Assembly: GCA_019639255.1 (NCBI GenBank) | Contig: JAHBSF010000065.1 | Coordinates: forward strand, 1-32,204 | DNA: 32,204 nucleotides | Source: Acidobacteriota bacterium | GTDB taxonomy: Bacteria > Acidobacteriota > Blastocatellia > RBC074 | Reading direction: 5' to 3' | Shown here: in pieces, positions 28,161-32,204 of the stretch | Numbering within the stretch: position 1 is the stretch's first letter | Layout of the letters: each line of letters starts with the position of its first letter | Program-made: the position numbers and the translations under genes | Notes under the pieces: generated by a model | Seen by the model: only the letters and a program-made list of their open reading frames with translations | Databases searched by the model: none | What the model was told of the DNA's origin: nothing

Positions 28161-28683
28161 AGATTTCCTCGATGACGAGATTGAGGTTGCTGTATATACA
28201 GATTTGCCCCGCGATCTTCATGGCTTCTTCGGCAATCTCTCTGGCGGCCAAGTGTGTATGCCCGGCCAGCGCACGTGCGGCGGCCAGCGCATAGGGACCA
28301 CCCGACCCGATCGCCACAATCCCGTCATCCGGTTCAATGACATCCCCGGTTCCCGATATGACCAGAGTCGCCTGAGTATCTGCAACGACGAGCATTGCCT
28401 CCAGATTGCGCATCAGTTTGTCGGTGCGCCAGTCCTTTCCAAGTTCTACAGCAGCGCGCCCAAGCTGGCCGTGGTACTGTTCGAGTTTGGCTTCAAACCT
28501 CTGAAAAAGCGCGAAAGCATCGGCGGTTGCACCGGCGAACCCGGCAATCACGCGGTCATTATACAGGCGACGCACCTTGCGCGCCGATGACTTCATGATC
28601 GTGTCTCCGAGCGTCACCTGACCGTCGCCGGCTATGACGGCTTTCCCGTTCTGTCTTACCGAAAGAATTGTCGTGCTGCGCAC
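28159..28683 (-). CDS. hslV: ATP-dependent protease peptidase subunit HslV (ClpQ)
   Basis: About 174 aa. Threonine peptidase forming a double hexamer capped by Hsl[21 protein letters not shown] contains the N-terminal catalytic Thr pair, then [21 protein letters not shown] and [15 protein letters not shown] as in the family. The frame stays open to an ATG at 28752, but the best promoter in the region has its -10 box at 28736-28741, inside that extension. Translation must therefore begin downstream. GTG 28683, with AAGG about 12 nt upstream, gives a three-residue leader before the Thr, which suits removal by processing. First gene of hslV-hslU-lipoprotein. Confidence 0.93.
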   Translation of the reverse strand: MRSTTILSVRQNGKAVIAGDGQVTLGDTIMKSSARKVRRLYNDRVIAGFAGATADAFALFQRFEAKLEQYHGQLGRAAVELGKDWRTDKLMRNLEAMLVVADTQATLVISGTGDVIEPDDGIVAIGSGGPYALAAARALAGHTHLAAREIAEEAMKIAGQICIYSNLNLVIEEI

Positions 28684-28735
28684 GCGCGCGGCCGACCTTG
28701 CAGGCGAAGTTGGCATAGGATACGGCATACCGGGC

Positions 28736-28765
28736 ACTATAATTGCCCTCATGGACTGCTGTCAA
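28736..28765 (-). promoter_or_regulatory. Strong sigma70-type promoter for hslV
   Basis: On the minus strand, TTGACA (28765-28760), an 18-nt spacer, then TATAGT (28741-28736, five of six consensus bases). Predicted start near 28729. It nearly abuts the divergent gapA promoter. Confidence 0.65.
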
Positions 28766-28787
28766 GAATGCCCTCCTGAAGCGTGCC

Positions 28788-29928
<1,141 letters not shown>

Positions 29929-29935
29929 ACGGAAT

Positions 29936-30029
29936 AGAGATAACGGAACAAACGAAATAAGACGGAAACTACGGAAATATTCAACCGTTCCGTGATTTTC
30001 GTCTAATTTCGTTTGTTCCGTTATCTCTT
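29936..30029. repeat. Dispersed inverted repeat, copy 8
   Basis: Complete copy of about 94 bp starting eight nt after the gapA stop. It shows the cleanest array: four ACGRAA hexamers at 9-10-9 spacing, an AT-rich centre, then four TTYCGT at 9-10-9. Confidence 0.95.
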
Positions 30030-30041
30030 CTGGAAACGATC

Positions 30042-30081
30042 AAAAAATCGAATGGGGAGGAAAAGAGTGCTTTTCCTCCCC
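30042..30081 (-). terminator. Rho-independent terminator of tRNA-Gly
   Basis: A perfect 12-bp stem, GGGGAGGAAAAG (30054-30065) with CTTTTCCTCCCC (30070-30081), has a 4-nt loop. On the minus strand it is followed by ATTCGATTTTTT, ending tRNA transcription 27 nt past the gene. Confidence 0.85.
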
Positions 30082-30107
30082 GTTATTATTTCGCCGGAAT
30101 TTGTGAG

Positions 30108-30179
<72 letters not shown>

Positions 30180-30204
30180 CGATTGACTCCGAAAACGGCG
30201 CAAC

Positions 30205-30232
30205 ATTATCACGAATTCCGTGATCGCTGCAA
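30205..30232 (-). promoter_or_regulatory. Promoter of tRNA-Gly
   Basis: On the minus strand, TTGCAG (30232-30227), a 16-nt spacer and GATAAT (30210-30205). It lies 26 nt before the tRNA 5' end, a fitting distance. Confidence 0.6.
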
Positions 30233-30334
30233 TATGCGGCTTTCCGGTTCGATTTTGTTTGTGTCCATTGCGCCGCAGAGTTAACATTTAGCGGCGCTGC
30301 ATAGTGCATAATCTCCGGTTTGCCGGTCGCGTGG

Positions 30335-30360
30335 AATTTGATCAGTAAATTTGATCAGTA
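30335..30360. repeat. Exact tandem 13-bp repeat upstream of the FHA gene
   Basis: AATTTGATCAGTA occurs twice in direct succession. Each unit contains the palindrome TGATCA, so the pair could be an operator for two dimers. It lies 50-75 nt before the FHA gene start, where a promoter should be; no firm -35/-10 pair can be named. Confidence 0.6.
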
Positions 30361-30409
30361 AATCGGATAGTGAATAAACCTTAGACCGATCAATCAGTGG
30401 AGGAGTGCG

Positions 30410-31537
30410 ATGTTGACGTGTCCAGTATGCCGTAGTCAGAACATGGATACCGCGAAGTTCTGCGGCAATTGCGGAACGCCCTTTCCGCGGTCACCCGTGC
30501 CGTCCTCCTCCCTGGTGAACTGTCCGCAGGGGCACATATATAGTGCGGTGTATGAGCATTGCCCTTACTGTCCGCAGGCGGATCAATCCAGAACCGGCGG
30601 GTTTGAAACAAGGATTGAAGGAGCCGAAACAGTCATCGACACGGGGGAAATGCGGCCGACGCCCCCTGCTCCGTCGTCGTCCGAGTTTGAAACGCGACTG
30701 GAAGGTCTCGCCAATCCATTCGAAACCCGCCTTGAAGGCGGTTTGAACGTGAGCAGTTTCGAGACCCGGCTGGAAGCTACGCCGCAGCCAAGTGAATTCG
30801 AGACCCGCCTCGAAAGCGGTTTGCGCGCGCCGATCGACAGTACTGAAACCGTAGTGGAAATGGCGGCGCCGAAGTTCGAACCAAAACAACTCGATCCGAC
30901 CGCAATAATGCCGATTCCGGAAGAGGCTACGGTCGTAGAGGCTCCGCCTCCTCCCAAGCCGGCTCCTCCGAAAGCAGTAGAGCCTCCTCCACCTGCGCCC
31001 AAACCCGCGGAACCCAAACCTGCTGCCGCAAAACCGGTAGACCCAACTCCGCCAAGACCAACCGGGGGAATCCCGGTACAGGGCCGCACTCAACCGAATC
31101 TTTCGCCGCCGGCTGCACCGCCTGCATCTACACCTGTATCCGCCTCTGGCGGTGCTGCAGAGGATTCGGACCGGCGCACGGTCGTGATGGCGGCTATACC
31201 TGATACGCCTTCTCCAAAAGGGAAGGGCAAGATCGTTGGCTGGCTTATAACCTATACCAAGGATCAGAACGGCATCGATTATCGCTTGTATGCGGGATTT
31301 AACCGCATAGGCGCACATCCGGCCTGCGACATCGTTGTAGACGACGACACCGTAAGCGGTTCGCACGCGTTGATCGTCTATCGCGACGGACGATGCCTGA
31401 TCAAGGATGAATTGTCGCGCAACGGAACCTTTCTGAACGGCGCTGAGGTAACCGAATCAACCGCCCTGCATAACTACGATCAGATCCGCGTCGGCAACAC
31501 AGATCTTACATTCGTTGCTGCGGAACTGCCCTCCTGA
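30410..31537 (+). CDS. Zinc-ribbon, FETRLE-repeat and FHA-domain signalling protein
   Basis: 375 aa, cytoplasmic. N-terminal zinc ribbon C4-x2-C7/C18-x2-C21 is followed by a second Cys/His motif (C38, H42, C51-x2-C54). Residues 65-135 contain five copies of FETR(L/I)E, then ETVVE and ATVVE variants. A Pro/Ala-rich linker runs from about 178 to 250. The C-terminal FHA domain (about 290-370) keeps the phosphothreonine-binding residues in NRIGAHPACDIVV, VSGSHALI and LSRNGTFLNG. FHA domains bind pThr, so the repeated Thr could be kinase targets that engage this or another FHA domain. GGAGGAG lies six nt before ATG. The stop overlaps the rdgB start as TGATG. Confidence 0.88.
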   Translation: MLTCPVCRSQNMDTAKFCGNCGTPFPRSPVPSSSLVNCPQGHIYSAVYEHCPYCPQADQSRTGGFETRIEGAETVIDTGEMRPTPPAPSSSEFETRLEGLANPFETRLEGGLNVSSFETRLEATPQPSEFETRLESGLRAPIDSTETVVEMAAPKFEPKQLDPTAIMPIPEEATVVEAPPPPKPAPPKAVEPPPPAPKPAEPKPAAAKPVDPTPPRPTGGIPVQGRTQPNLSPPAAPPASTPVSASGGAAEDSDRRTVVMAAIPDTPSPKGKGKIVGWLITYTKDQNGIDYRLYAGFNRIGAHPACDIVVDDDTVSGSHALIVYRDGRCLIKDELSRNGTFLNGAEVTESTALHNYDQIRVGNTDLTFVAAELPS

Positions 31538-32136
31538 TGCAGGAACTTTTGATAGCAACGACCAATCCCGGAAAAATCGCCGAGATCCGGTCGCTGCTTG
31601 CAGGGTTGCCTTATTCGGTCATCGGTCTCAGCGATCTTGATGCAAACATCCCGAGTCCGGAAGAAACCGGTACTACATTTGCCGAAAACGCACTGCTGAA
31701 GGCCGTGTACTACCGTGAGCACTCCGCCGGATTATTAACTCTCGCCGATGATTCGGGGCTGGTTGTGGACGCTTTGAGGGGCGCCCCGGGAATTCATTCG
31801 GCGCGTTATGCAGGCAAAAACGCTTCCTCAGCGGAAATGATCTCAAAACTGCTTTCCGAAATGCAGGGTGTGCCGATCGAATCCCGCACAGCAAGATTTG
31901 TTTGCGCAATCGCCCTTGCAGGAGACGGAATGCAAACTGTATTCGAAGGCAGTTGCAACGGTCTGATTGCCTTCGAGCCGCGCGGCGTCGGCGGTTTCGG
32001 TTATGATCCTGTATTCATTGATGTCGAACTCGGATTGACCTTCGCAGAGATTCCGCCCGAAAGCAAAGCGCAGCGGAGTCATCGCGGCAAGGCGCTCAGA
32101 GAGGTACGCGAGTTTCTTCAGCAACTCCCGGTTTGA
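31537..32136 (+). CDS. rdgB: XTP/dITP diphosphatase (RdgB/HAM1)
   Basis: 199 aa, standard length. It hydrolyses non-canonical purine nucleoside triphosphates such as XTP, dITP and ITP to the monophosphate and pyrophosphate, protecting DNA and RNA. IATTNPGKIAEI near the N-terminus, TFAENALLKA, LADDSGLVVDAL with the Mg-binding Asp pair, GAPGIHSARYAG, GVGGFGYDPVF and SHRGKAL are all intact. The start shares one base with the stop of the FHA gene, so translation is coupled; the pairing looks incidental rather than functional. Repeat copy 9 starts 14 nt after the stop. Confidence 0.96.
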   Translation: MQELLIATTNPGKIAEIRSLLAGLPYSVIGLSDLDANIPSPEETGTTFAENALLKAVYYREHSAGLLTLADDSGLVVDALRGAPGIHSARYAGKNASSAEMISKLLSEMQGVPIESRTARFVCAIALAGDGMQTVFEGSCNGLIAFEPRGVGGFGYDPVFIDVELGLTFAEIPPESKAQRSHRGKALREVREFLQQLPV

Positions 32137-32149
32137 GTAAAGAAACCGT

Positions 32150-32204
32150 AAGAGAGATAACGGAACATACGAAATCAGACGGAACAAACGGAAATATTCA
32201 ACTT
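32150..32204. repeat. Dispersed inverted repeat, copy 9 (cut by window end)
   Basis: The left arm AAGAGAGATAACGGAAC and the inner hexamers, as far as ATATTCAACTT, match copies 3 and 8. The right arm should lie beyond the window. Confidence 0.9.

Noticed and set aside
28684-28752. ATG 28752 as the hslV start.
   Set aside because: It lies upstream of the likely transcription start and would place 26 residues before the catalytic Thr.

Overview
The window looks like chromosomal DNA of a free-living, Gram-negative, polymer-degrading bacterium, most likely an acidobacterium. This is inferred from an Oar-like TonB-dependent receptor with an N-terminal carboxypeptidase-regulatory domain, several Ala-x-Ala-Gln signal peptides, and moderately GC-rich, densely packed genes. 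No rRNA or other taxonomic marker is present. I see no phage, integrase, transposase or CRISPR array.

Layout. Positions 1-14.5 kb form one minus-strand block for carbohydrate use. In transcription order it holds an IlvD/Edd sugar-acid dehydratase, a secreted alpha/beta hydrolase, a DegT-type aminotransferase, a Gfo/Idh oxidoreductase, a large secreted GH2 glycosidase fused to a lyase-like N-terminal half, an SDR dehydrogenase, a secreted propeller plus alpha-barrel protein, a PP-loop ATPase of unknown role, and an SDF-family carboxylate symporter. Several neighbours overlap by 1 to 40 nt, which implies translational coupling. Divergent from this block is a TonB-dependent receptor (14.9-17.9 kb), followed by two small exported proteins and an atypical SDR. 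The natural reading is that the receptor imports oligosaccharide, the GH2 and partner proteins cleave it, and the oxidoreductases, aminotransferase and dehydratase process the sugars. The substrate is not determined.

Positions 20.6-32.2 kb are mainly housekeeping: aroA-aroK (shikimate pathway), an RsbW-like anti-sigma kinase with an RsbV-like STAS protein, glutamate dehydrogenase, hslV-hslU with a fibronectin-type lipoprotein, gapA, tRNA-Gly(CCC), a zinc-ribbon/FHA signalling protein, and rdgB.

The most striking feature is a dispersed family of intergenic inverted repeats of about 100 bp. There are nine copies in 32 kb: seven complete or nearly so, one half copy, and one cut by the window end. 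Each arm carries four ACGRAA hexamers at 9-10-9 bp spacing, about one helical turn, mirrored as TTYCGT in the other arm. Every copy lies just downstream of a gene and none lies in a divergent promoter region. The spacing persists in diverged copies. This family and its placement are the best candidate for something undescribed.
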